A program made the position numbers and the translations under genes. The notes under the pieces are model-generated. The model did no database searches. It was given only the letters and a program-made list of their open reading frames with translations, and had not been told where the DNA came from. From Moelleriella libera RCEF 2490 (taxonomy: Eukaryota > Ascomycota > Sordariomycetes > Hypocreales > Clavicipitaceae), in assembly GCA_001636675.1 (NCBI GenBank), contig AZGY01000005.1, positions 1,255,693 through 1,319,692 of the forward strand: DNA of 64,000 nt, in the 5' to 3' direction. Position 1 is the first letter of the stretch, and the number at the start of each line of letters is the position of its first letter. Below, piece by piece: positions 24,050-34,646 of the stretch.

Positions 24050-24773
24050 GACGTTTTGTTGGAAAATTGGCCGGAGGATTGGCCGGCTGACTTTGGCAAT
24101 CATTCGCGTGACGGGTCTTCTTGGGAAGCTCAGTGCGTTGATCACGCGCAGATAGATAGTTCGAGACTCATTCAGCTGGCCCCGCTGCGTCTGGTCTCTG
24201 AAGGACAACAACAGGGACACCCAAGAAAGGGCGCGGCGAATTTAATCTATCTCTTGAATCTCGACCCACGATGAGCGTCATTGCGTCCTGAACAAACATC
24301 AAGCGATGCGCGAGAAAACGCAACAATTCGATTCTGCGTCTATAACATTATTTAGCACCTGAGTACAGAGCGTCAAAGCGTCTTGAGGTGGCTAGAATAA
24401 TGAAGTCAGCGACGAAGCTTTTTTTTTTTTTTGTTTTTTTCTCGAAAAAAGAGCTGTACGACACTAACGTAGATTCAAAGTGGGAAGTCTCGTAGCATCG
24501 ACGGACGTTGCGTGGGCGGACGTTAGCGTTTGAGGTTCGCCGGGCAAGCAGCTAAGCCTTATCGATAAGTCAGGACACCTGTCAACTGCGAAGATAATGC
24601 TCGAACTCGTTTGTGGTGGCCGGCCACGCTTACACCAACGACCTAGCCTCCCTTCTCCCCCCCCCTCCTCCCTCTCTCTTTTCTTTACCAAAATCGGAAA
24701 CAAGGACCACCGCGTAGACTGTGGACCGTCGAAGCTGTCGTGACTTGCCGCAGCTAACAAAGCTGTTGTCGCG
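24050..24773. other. Intergenic region between the taxilin gene and STE24
   Basis: It contains a T-rich tract (24421-24440, interrupted by one G) and a C/T-rich segment at 24640-24690 close to the STE24 start. No protein-like frame is present. Confidence 0.6.
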
Positions 24774-26274
24774 ATGGATTTTCTTCAGGTAGGTACCAGT
24801 CCCGTTATCCTTAACTAAACCCCCATCACTGATCTGCTCCGTGACTAGCGCCTTGCACGGTTTCTCGATCGGCCTCTCTTCCCGTGGAAGAAGCTGATCT
24901 TGGGCTTCTCTGTCGGTCAATACCTTTTCGAAACCTTCCTGACTCTTCGGCAATATCGCATACTGCAAAAGACCCAACCCCCTGCCGTTTTGTCCAAAGA
25001 AATTTCCAAAGAAACTTTCGACAAGTCCCAAGCCTATGGTCGTGCCAAAGCCCAATTCGAGATTGTCTCCGGTCTTTGGGCCCAAGTCCAAAATGTCGCC
25101 TTCATTCAATATGACGTTTTGCCCAAGCTTTGGTCTTGGACGGGCGACCTGCTACTCCGGCTTGCCCCTGCTCGATTCAGCGGGGAGGTTTCCCATTCTA
25201 TCCTCTTTGTTCTGAGCTTCATTGTCATTCAGCAGATCCTCTCATTGCCCACTCGCGTGTACAGTACATTCGTCTTGGAGGAAAAATTCGGGTTCAACAA
25301 GCAGACGCCAAAGCTCTTCATCATGGACATGATCAAAACAAACCTTCTGACCGTTGCCCTGATGCCCCCGATCTTGGCTGCTTTCCTCAAAATCATTCAA
25401 AAGACGGGTAATCAGTTTGTCTTCTACCTATGGGTTTTTGCTGCTGGACTTCAACTGTTCACCATCACCGCGTACCCCATCTTCATACAGCCGCTGTTCA
25501 ACAAGCTGTCTCCATTGGAAAAGGGCGAGCTGAAGAATAAGGTCGAGGAGCTTGCTTCTTCGCACAAGTTTCCGTTGCAGGAGCTTTTCGTCATTGATGG
25601 ATCGAAGCGCAGCGCTCACTCCAACGCCTACTTTTTTGGTCTGCCTTGGAAGAAGCATATCGTCATTTACGATACTTTGATTGAGAAGACGGAGACAAAC
25701 GAGATAATTGCCATTTTGGCCCACGAACTTGGTCATTGGAAGCTAGGTCACACAACCCGCCTCTTCGGCATTGCCCAGGTGAGACATTTGTACAGCGACA
25801 TCCCCTGGTCTAAAAGCTCATGAAGTTCTGACATGTTGATGCAAGGCCCATCTTCTCTATATTTTCTCCCTTTTCTCCCTGTTCCTCAATAACAAGTCTC
25901 TGTACAATTCATTTGGCTTTCACACACAGTATCCCATCATTATTGGCTTCATTCTCTTCTCCGATGCCCTCTCACCAATGGATACGGTCATCAAGCTGCT
26001 GCTCAACATTCTATCGCGCAAGTATGAATTCGAAGCCGACGGATTTGCCAAGGCTCTCGGCTTCCGCTCCGAGCTCGCCAGCTCTCTTATCAAGTTGCAT
26101 GCTCAGAACCTGAGCACCATGGACGCCGATTGGGTTTATGCCAGCTATCACTTTTCGCATCCGCACTTGTCTGAGCGCTTGAAGGCGCTCGACTGGAAAG
26201 CAAAGGAGGCGCTCACGAGCGAGGACAAGGACAAGAAGGGCTCTGCCACTGCCACTGGCCGCGATGGGCTGTGA
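24774..26274 (+). CDS. STE24: CAAX prenyl protease 1 (Ste24, M48 zinc metallopeptidase)
   Basis: Ste24 is an ER and inner nuclear membrane protease. It removes the AAX tripeptide from prenylated proteins, cuts the a-factor precursor, and clears clogged translocons. Three exons (24774-24788, 24849-25778, 25846-26274) total 1374 nt, 457 residues, the usual length. The first exon encodes only MDFLQ. Family blocks include FLDRPLFPWKKLILGFSVGQYLFE, the hydrophobic segments expected for seven membrane spans, and the HExxH zinc site in ILAHELGHWKLGH (near residue 297). The third ligand is the glutamate in the EFEADGFAKALG block of exon 3. Reading through the second intron would stop soon after GIAQ; splicing restores AHLLYIFSLFSLFLNNKSLY. 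It is convergent with the downstream M16 peptidase. Confidence 0.97.
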
Positions 26275-26738
26275 GAGCCCAATCTCTTAGTCGCTGCGTT
26301 TCAGGGCTTCCACATCGAGCTTGATGGATTTGTACTTTTGTGAAAGAGATGGGACGGAAGGGAGCATACGATGTCCTTGACGACTAGGACATTGAAAGCT
26401 TTTGCGACCAGACAATGGCTTGATTGTACAAATAGAAGAATGCCTCGCTTGTCTGCGGGTGGGAGGAGTTGTAGATTTCGAGGAAGCCTAAGTCGAAGCA
26501 TGAACGGTTGTTAGCCAGCATGTCGAATTTGGATATGTATCAAAGCCATTCGCGGCGCTGACCGAAAGCCGGCTGGTCATATGGGGAGGCGAGCTTGCTG
26601 CGTTTGATGATGAGTATGAAATGCATAAACATTGGCGGGGTCGAGGCAATGGTCTACAGGTCATCGAACGACGAGCACCCTACTAGCACAATTACACATC
26701 TACAGTCCACGCTGCACAAAATGAATGGTACCTGTAGT
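26275..26738. other. Convergent intergenic region between STE24 and the M16 gene
   Basis: The 464 bp between two stop codons are probably overlapping 3' UTRs. Nothing else is seen. Confidence 0.6.
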
Positions 26739-29700
26739 CTAGTCCGAATCCTCTGAATCGTATGATCCTTCTGATCCGTCGTCACTGTCATCAATGTCGT
26801 CCCCTCCTTCGCCGTCTTCGTCCACTCCCTGTTCATCATCTCCGTCATCATCTACACCCTCCAAGCCATAATCATCGTGATAGTCGCTCAATTCGTGTAC
26901 TTGCACCTTGTATCCCATGCCTTTGAACGCAGTCTCCATGCCCTATGGAAATCAGTCAGCATTGAATCAAACATGGAAAAAAGCGCAGCACAATAATAGA
27001 CAGTTGGAAAGACACGTAACTCACCTCAGCCATGATCTTAGCACAGGTGACAACTACGTTGCTCCTTCCGGGCTCAAAGCACGGCAGTATGAACTCCGTC
27101 ATGGCATGCCTGATCTCGTCGGTAGTGACATCTCGGACCTTCCTGAGCACCTCTTTATTCCAGTCGCGGGACAGGCCACGCACGACGCTCTGGATGAAAT
27201 TTTGCTGGGCGGCGCTCGGCATCGTGGCTTGTTCGTCAGCAAACATTACGACAATCTGGCTAACGGTCCCCTCGAGGAGATGCTTGTCGATGGGGACGTC
27301 CCCGGAAGCAATTTTGGAAATGGCCTCGCGGGAAGCTGATATAGCTTTGTAGGCGTCGGGTGATCGATACACGCGATACGAAAGGATCCCAGAGTCGATA
27401 TTGCGGGAGAAATAAGTTCCATAGGCATATCCAGCGCCGCGGACGGCGTTCCACAACGGGCCTTCGACTGTCTCGAGATACGCAATGGCTACCATGATGG
27501 CGACGAAGCGAGGATCAGTAAGGGATGTGATGCTCGACGCTGTGCTGACCGAGTAAGAACTGTCGAGTGTCGTCATGGGGACGATGACGGCACCGACGGA
27601 GCCGGGACTCCGACCTTCTTCGTTGAGGAGGTCCACGAATTTTGTGATCCGCACCATCTCATCCTGCGCCGTCAGCATTTCAGCAAGCGGATTCCAGGCA
27701 GCTACGGGATTTTCGAGTCTCGACAAGTTGGCTGTGACGAGGAAGCGCAGATTCTGAAAAGTGAAGAGACATTTGCGGATGGTACCAAACCATTCGACTA
27801 CCTTTTCAGGCTCATTCTTCAGCATCTTCTTCAGACGTTTCAAATAGACGGCCTTGACAAGTGCTCGCTTGGCCACAGTGAGGGACGACTTATTCATATG
27901 TATGGCCGCGTCAATCTCAGATGCCATTCCACGGCCGTCCCGCTTCGATTCGGGAACGTCTGCTAGAGCTTTGTTCACCGCAGCTTTGAGACGCTGCGGG
28001 TCAAATACCGAGTCGAACATCATGGTTCGCAGCCAGTTCACCGCGGCTGGGTATTTGTCAATTTCAACCTGAAATTGGACGAGGAAGCCGTCAGCGTCGC
28101 CCAAGGATCGCGATGATCCCATGCCGTAGCCAATGCTGTCTCGTTCGAGCTCCATCACTACTTGTTCAAAGTCGATTTGCTTTCCATCTCGCATGATGTG
28201 TGTGTTAAAAAAGTTGTCACTGAATATTGACAGGAGCGGTTTCAGCTCCACGGGAACTGCTGAAGTTCCCAGATGGATGTTGATGTGTACGAAATTTGTG
28301 GGAACGTCTTCAAATTGGATAAACAGGGGTAGCTTGCTCTCGGGGGCTGCGTCCACGACCTTTTGCGCCTGTCCTGACCCGACGCCAACAGATTTTGCTC
28401 GACCATACCGGGCAGTATCGGACTCGATGAAATGGATGGATTCGGTGCCGGGAACGTCCCATCGGTCAATGACTTCCGCCGGAATAGGCTCATCATTTTT
28501 AGCCTTGGCTTCCTCGAGACGTTTGGCCAGCTTTTCCAAGCCTCCAGCACCGAGCTCCTCTTTTCTCTGCGCAACCCGATTCGATTCCTCGACCTTCATC
28601 TTCTCGGCCAGTTCGCGCGATGGCTTGCCGAGAATGGTGACGTGGGGAGCGTCAACCATCCACTTGCGAAGAAAGGCGCGCCATTGCTCATCCTTCCAGC
28701 CCTCCAAGACGTCATATTCGTCGAGAGATGAGAGTTCCCGCAAGGTCGATCCGTCCCTCTTGCCAAAAAGGTAGTCAGTAATGATGTTCGTCGAGTAGAA
28801 AGACTCGGAGGTCTCGGCATGGAACTTGATCTGCCGTTTCTCCCTCCGGATACAATCCAGCATGTACTCCATGTCGAGGGGTTTCGAAGCTGTCTCGCTG
28901 AGCAGCTCAAAGAGCCGTTTCTCCACAAACTCGAGTTTGTCTGTAGCGACACCTGTCGGCTGGAGCCATATGACCGAATTCGGTCGCGCGTCCCACCAAT
29001 TCGCAACTGAACTAGCCAGTTCCTCCTTCTCCACGAGGACGTTCTCCAGGATCGAGACCGACGAGCCACATAAGTAGGTCGAAAGAATACTCAGGGCTGT
29101 AGTTTCTATCAAGTCCACACAATTGGGGCCGAAGAAGCCAATGAGAATCTCTCCGACTGACTCATCCTCCTCCGGAAACTCTGCTGTTGTCACAATGCTT
29201 TCGTTGAGCGGCGGAGGCTGAGCCGAATCAAGCCAAGGTCTTGAAAACCTACGTCAGCAAGCTGAGTTCTGATCTCTCTTGCTGGGTCGATTACTGGGAC
29301 CTACCGGTTAAATTTGGAATCTAATGGAGGAATATCATCCTTGATGCTCTCTTCAAACTCATCCAGGATCTGCAGCAAGCTTTCATGATCCGCCTCGCCG
29401 ACAATGACGAGACAGAGGTTGCGGGGCTGATACATGTCGCGATGAAATTGACGGATACGTTCTGGTGTGAGCACGCGAAGAGCCTCCGTCATTCCGCCCG
29501 TCTCGTACCGGAAGCCCACGTTTTCAGGATACAGCAGACGGCGAGCCTTGCGATCCATGATCTCGGAGCTGCGGAACTGCACAGCCTGCATCTCCGAGTA
29601 CACAACACCTGCATCGTTTCCCTCTCCATCAACGTGCCACACTTCAGTCGTGATGGCCTCGTCTGTGATGGTAGGTAGAATGATGTGTTCCAGGTACACG

Positions 29701-30062
29701 GGAAGGACTTGGGCGAAGCCGGCCCAGCCCGCGGTCTCCAGGACATAGGCTGTGTGATCAACAGCCGTCCAGGCGTTGGTTGACGAGTAGGCCCGAGAGG
29801 AGAGCTTGTCTAGCAGCCCTTTGAATTGAAAGCTCTTGGAGCCCATGAAGACCAGGTGTTCCAAGGTGTGCGGTGCTCCCGAGTCATCGAGGATCTCAGT
29901 GGCTAGGGTGAAGTAGCCATTGATCTTGGGTCCCTTGCGGTCGGCCACCACGACGGACATGCCACTCCGCTGCGACACATACTGAGTAATTGTGCATGGA
30001 GCATAGTCGGTGTCGAAGCTCAGAGTCTTGAGGAACTGAGACTTCCGCGTCTCGGCTGGCAT
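26739..30062 (-). CDS. M16-family metallopeptidase, SDD3/YOL098C-like
   Basis: This is a large zinc metallopeptidase of the insulinase (M16C) type. It resembles yeast Sdd3/YOL098C and is probably cytosolic, since no targeting signal is visible. Three exons (30062-29305, 29239-27025, 26942-26739) total 3177 nt, 1058 residues. The inverted zinc motif HTLEH is at residues 65-69, and the distal glutamate lies in the VVYSEMQAVQF block. Four LuxS-like M16 repeats are expected from the length; GAGYAYGTYFSRNIDSGI marks the C-terminal half. The tail encoded mainly by exon 3 is extremely acidic (about 40 Asp/Glu/Gly residues after LSDYHDDYGLEG). The substrate is unknown. It diverges from ZW10 with a MITE-like element in the shared promoter. 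It is clearly distinct from CYM1, which has a mitochondrial N-terminus. Confidence 0.92.
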
Positions 30063-30234
30063 TTTGAAGAGAGTTCTGTCAGCTGGCCCCTACGCCTCGA
30101 TATGTGTGCTTCAATGCGCCAACCTAAGGGGGGGGAGCACCTGGGCAGTCATGGCAAGCAGAAGCACAATGCTTGGTCCATGCTCGCGGCGGAGGAAGAG
30201 TACCGTCGTCACTAAAAGAGACGAGATCCGCATA

Positions 30235-30359
30235 CAGTGGGGTGCACGGGATAATTTGTCCAGTCTCGGATGCTGGCTAGCACCATTCGCAGCACACGCG
30301 GCAAGAAATACGATAGCGAGTACGGTGAGGATGGTCAAATTATTCTGCGCACCCCACTG
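30235..30359. mobile_element. MITE-like element with TIRs and TA target duplication
   Basis: The ends are inverted repeats of about 27 bp beginning CAGTGGGGTGC, with 4 mismatches. The left end continues toward ATAATTTGTCC and the right end mirrors it (GGTCAAATTAT...GCACCCCACTG). A TA dinucleotide flanks each end (30233-30234 and 30360-30361), the duplication made by Tc1/mariner and Fot1/pogo transposases. The 125-bp length leaves no room for a transposase, so this is a non-autonomous derivative. It lies between two divergent genes. No second copy was seen in this window. Confidence 0.75.
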
Positions 30360-30705
30360 TACCCCTCTGCAGTGGTAGATCTAGAGGCGCGGCGACGAGG
30401 AGGGACAAAGCTTCTGGCCCCTCCTTACATTGTCGCTTCTCGAATTTGGTGGGGAAGAAGACACGAAAAGCAGCAATACCACCCACCCTGAAGCAGTAAT
30501 CCAACCCCACAATTGTTCTGTCCGAGGTACCACGCCTCGTGAACCGTTCGCAAGTTGACAACTTCCAAGTTGTCAGGCGGTCAGCTTCTCGGATCATTTC
30601 AGACCACAACAGAGCCACACCTGTATTAATACAGCGGATCGGACAAGAGTTTGCAGACATCATGTATCTCACACCGAGCTTCTCTGATGGCGCATGACAA
30701 TAAAA

Positions 30706-30755
30706 GAGAAGAAGAAGAAGAAGAAGAAGAAGAAGAAGAAGAAGAAGAAGAAAAA
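30706..30755 (+). repeat. (GAA)n microsatellite just upstream of the ZW10 start codon
   Basis: About sixteen GAA/AAG units end 9 bases before the ATG at 30764. The tract would lie in the 5' UTR of the ZW10 mRNA. Confidence 0.95.
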
Positions 30756-30763
30756 GAGCAGCC

Positions 30764-33565
30764 ATGGCTTCGGCCCTGGCTTTGGAGCCGCAACAACTCA
30801 GGGACGCTATTGTCAGCTTCGCCTTGGACGGCAAATTCCCCGACGACATCACCTCCCTGCCACCAATCACTGAGATAGATCTTCAACCCGCCATAGACGC
30901 GTTACAAGCGACCAAGACTGACCTCGAGGTGCGGCTTGACCGAGTCAATGTAACAGTGGCATCTGCTGACCGCGAAACAGACAGAAATCAGCGTCATAAA
31001 CGAAGAGTCGAAGGAGGATGTGATCACGTGGGCTCGGAACGCAAAGACGTTGCAGGAAGATGTCATCCGCTCCAAAACACTGGCGAACGACGTTGCGCGC
31101 CAAGCTGACGCGCCAGATTTGTCCGGAGAAGCAATCCACGAAGCTGAAGAAAAGTCACTTTTCCTGAACCGTGAGTTGCAGTACAGCCAGCAGCTTCGCG
31201 GTGTCTTGGGCAAGATCAAGCAACTGGATCTGCTTTTAAAAAAAGCCGAGGCAGCTAAAGACGATCGGCGGGTTCTCGACTCCCTGCAATTACTAGAGCG
31301 TACGCCCGACTTCTCTGCGCCACTCACTGCCATATTAGGGGCATGACTGATTGAACTATAGAGATATGGACTGCTATCGATGCAACTGGCGTGAGCAAAT
31401 CCTGCCGAATCATCGATTTGCTCCATCACCAGGCTTCCGAATTGAAATCCACGATATACGAAGTATTCAGTAGTGTTTGGAAAGAGCTGATCAGGCTCGA
31501 TGTGGACAATGGCAAGATGTTCATTCAGGAATCTCTTCCCAGTGAGACCAGAAACTCAGCTCACACGCGTGCTTGAGCAGGCTAACGCAGTGCAGATGGC
31601 GGCATGACCTTGGCTGAAGCCGTGATCGGCCTGAAGACCTATAAGGAAACCGATGAGCGCGTGGAGCAATTGTGGCGCAATCTAGACGGCGGGATTTTGT
31701 CGCCTCGCTTGGACGCGAGTAGGCAGAATTTCGTGGGCGTTCGAACCTCGGGCAATGAGTTAGCATTGACAGAGGAGGGCGATGAATCGATACAGGCGCT
31801 GCTCTCAGACCTCGAGGTCGTCTTTGTCTTCCTGCGAGAAAAGCTCCCCTCGGAGTTGATGGGACATTTGGAAAGTCTGGCAATGCCTGAGTTCATACCC
31901 AAGTTAATTCAACGCTGGTTGAATCCACATGTTCCTTCCTCGCTTGCGGAAATACCCAGATTTCAGAGCTTGATAGGAAGCGCCAGATCATTTTGCATCA
32001 CTTTGGAAAAGTACGGTTACACTGGACTCAACGAACTCGAAGATTGGGTGAATAAGTCGCACTTGACGTGGCTCGGACATTACCGCGAGACGACTCTAGG
32101 TGCTATCCGATCAAACTTGAGCCGCGGCATCGGAGAACCTAGGCAAGTCGAAAAGGTCGAGAAACACATGGTCACCATGTCAGAGGGAAAGGAACTCGCG
32201 ACAACAGGGGCCGGCGCGGCTGCGGGCTCGAACGACTGGGGGGCTGCTTGGGATGAGGCCTGGGATGATGAGGATGTAGAGGAAGAGACACAGACTGTCA
32301 TGACTCCCGAATCTGCGAGCAACCAGACCACTGAGGAAGACGATGGAACCGACGCTTGGGGCTGGGGAGATGAGGATGAAGACGGAAAGAGGGTCAAACC
32401 TGATGTTCCAGGCGAGGAAGACGGCGGGGCCGACGCCTGGGGTTGGGGTGAAGACGAAACGACTGGTGGCAAGGAGCCGGCGAAGCCCTCACCGAAGAGG
32501 TTGAAAACACGAGAGGGCACGGGTAAGAGCAAGGACGTGAAGAAGGAGCTCATCCTCAAAGAGAAATATCACATATCATCAATGCCAGACTCGGTTCTCG
32601 AGCTGATCACGACGACGCTTGAGGACGGTGCAACTCTAACGAAAGAGGCGGACAAATATGAGCTTATTGCTTCGACAGCACCCGGTCTCTTCAGCTTGCC
32701 TACATTTTCTCTGGCACTGTATAGGGCTATTGCACCTTTTTATTACTCTTTGGTGGAGGGCGGCAGCATGTAAGTGTTCCATTGATCATGCCACAAAGCA
32801 GAACTCGACACGAACTGACAGGCGGCTCCCAGGTATCTGTACAATGACGCGGTCTACATTGCCGAGCGGCTGTTCGAGTTCGCTGAGGCGTGGAAAGAGC
32901 GGCAAGACCTGACGCCACGGGCACGCAGCATGCTCCGGTTGGACAATGACATCAAGACGCTGCAGAATTTTGCCAATCGGAGCTACGCAAACGAGATGAG
33001 CATTCAGCGCACAGTTCTACAGGATCTCCTTGGTGGCTCACAGGGAATCTTGCAGCAGGACGAACCGGCTGCTGCTATCGAAGGAGGGATCTCGCGCATT
33101 CGACAGATGGCGGCCACGTGGGACAAGATTCTCGCACGGTCTGTGTGGTCGCAAGCCGTCGGGTCGCTCGTGGATGCTCTCGCAAGTCACCTCATAGCCG
33201 AAGTGCTAGATATGTCCTCCATCGGCCAAGATGAAGCCTACAACATTGCCAGCCTCATGGTCGCGACAACTGCGTTAGACGACCTCTTCCTCCCGAGCAA
33301 TCTCGGAAATAGCAAGCCCAACAAAAACGACGTGCCCACCACGGAACAGTACGCTCCCAATTGGCCCCGTCTCAAGTATCTCAGTGAAATCCTGCAGAGC
33401 GACCTCAAGGGCATCCGCGCCCTGTGGTGTGATCAGAAATTGAGCTATTACTTTACCGAGGAGGAGGTCATTGATCTCATTCACGCCAGTTTTGAGGACA
33501 ATCCACGGACGAGGCAAACCATCAAGGACATTAAAAACGCGCAATACCCCGCAGTCGATCTGTAG
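30764..33565 (+). CDS. ZW10/Dsl1-type ER tethering complex subunit
   Basis: ZW10-family proteins (yeast Dsl1) tether Golgi-derived COPI vesicles at the ER as part of the NRZ/Dsl1 complex; in animals ZW10 also acts at kinetochores. Five exons (30764-30928, 30981-31299, 31362-31541, 31596-32769, 32833-33565) total 2571 nt, 856 residues. The N-terminal half is helical and coiled-coil (TEISVINEESKEDVITWARN, QYSQQLRGVLGKIKQLD). The C-terminal half has the ZW10 signature (NWPRLKYLSEILQSDLKGIRALW, YYFTEEEVIDLIHASFEDN). Between them is an acidic disordered loop with repeated tryptophan motifs (WGAAWDEAWDDED, DAWGWGDEDED, DAWGWGEDE). These resemble the COPI-binding lasso of yeast Dsl1. The ATG is chosen because it opens a 55-codon exon in the correct phase. 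Confidence 0.9.
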
Positions 33566-33813
33566 AGATGGAAAATCTCGCACATTACACGCAACGCCGC
33601 TGATGGTGGTGTCCATGGTCGATGCATACATATGTACTACACCTCTGCAGGCACGCACAATGCATCTTTTCTTCGGCAGTACAGTTGATCCTTGTTCTCT
33701 CCCGGCTGCCTGCTTCTACTCGGGGGGTTGCTTTTCCTACCGGCCTACCCTCCGTTTCGTATATCATCGGTTTACACGATAGTCAAGCTTGGGGAACCAG
33801 TAAGAAATGGAAG

Positions 33814-33842
33814 TAGTCCCTGTCATAGTCCCTGTCATAGTC
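33814..33842 (+). repeat. Short tandem repeat, 12-bp period
   Basis: The unit TAGTCCCTGTCA occurs twice plus a partial third copy in intergenic DNA downstream of ZW10. Confidence 0.85.
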
Positions 33843-34620
33843 CCCCTCTTCCCTTCCCTTCCGTTGGCGATATCCTCTGGCGATTGCCATAGAAGACGAG
33901 CGTGTACATGTGTATGTTGGACCGAGACGGAGGAGGGGGGATCCGCACTCGGTTTTTTGTCGTTACATATATGAGACTTTTTCTGTTCTTTCTCCATCAC
34001 CACGCTGTCCATCGATCCACACCATACACCCCTCCCCCGAAAACAACGACCCTCGGCTGCATTGTACTTGGACGATCTGTCCTGTCATCTCGGCACGTAT
34101 CGATGATCGACAGCTGCTCACTCTTTTGGGTTGTAGAGAAAATGAAACAGTCACAAATGTCTTGGATTGAGATACCATCCCATAAAAAAAAAAGAAAACA
34201 GAGGAAAAGAAATGACCAGCCGCGGCCGGTAAATCGAATAAGGTGCCGTGGATGGAAAATTCCGCCCGGACTAATCAAATTCGGCTTTTTGTTTTAAAAA
34301 CAAAAAACCTGCTGGATTTTGATGAGGGTTTCATTCAAAGGCAGCCAGCCAATTCAGCACTACCAATCGTGCGTTGCACGAAAGAACTGTCGAGTATTGT
34401 CTCATCACTCGCGCGCATGCTGCAAAGCGCCCCGGAAGTCATCTCTCCTTGCTCACATCTTCTGTCCAATCTGTAAGACGTATATGCTTTTCTTTTTTTC
34501 CTCTACTCGTTCAGGTTTCGTTTTGCAAATCTTCCGGCGCGAGAGCCGCGTCATCTCCCATTTTCGCGTCTCACTCTACTTTCTCGGAAACTCAGGTACC
34601 GTACCTCGGGGTTGGGAGAG

Positions 34621-34646
34621 TGTGTGTGTGTGTGTGTGTGTGTGTG
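34621..34646 (+). repeat. (TG)13 microsatellite
   Basis: Thirteen perfect TG units lie in the gene desert. Confidence 0.95.

Larger units (their letters stand above)
30063..30763. promoter_or_regulatory. Divergent promoter region of the M16 and ZW10 genes
   Basis: These 701 bp separate opposite start codons. The region is interrupted by a 125-bp inverted-repeat element (30235-30359) and ends in a GAA microsatellite that abuts the ZW10 start. Confidence 0.6.
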
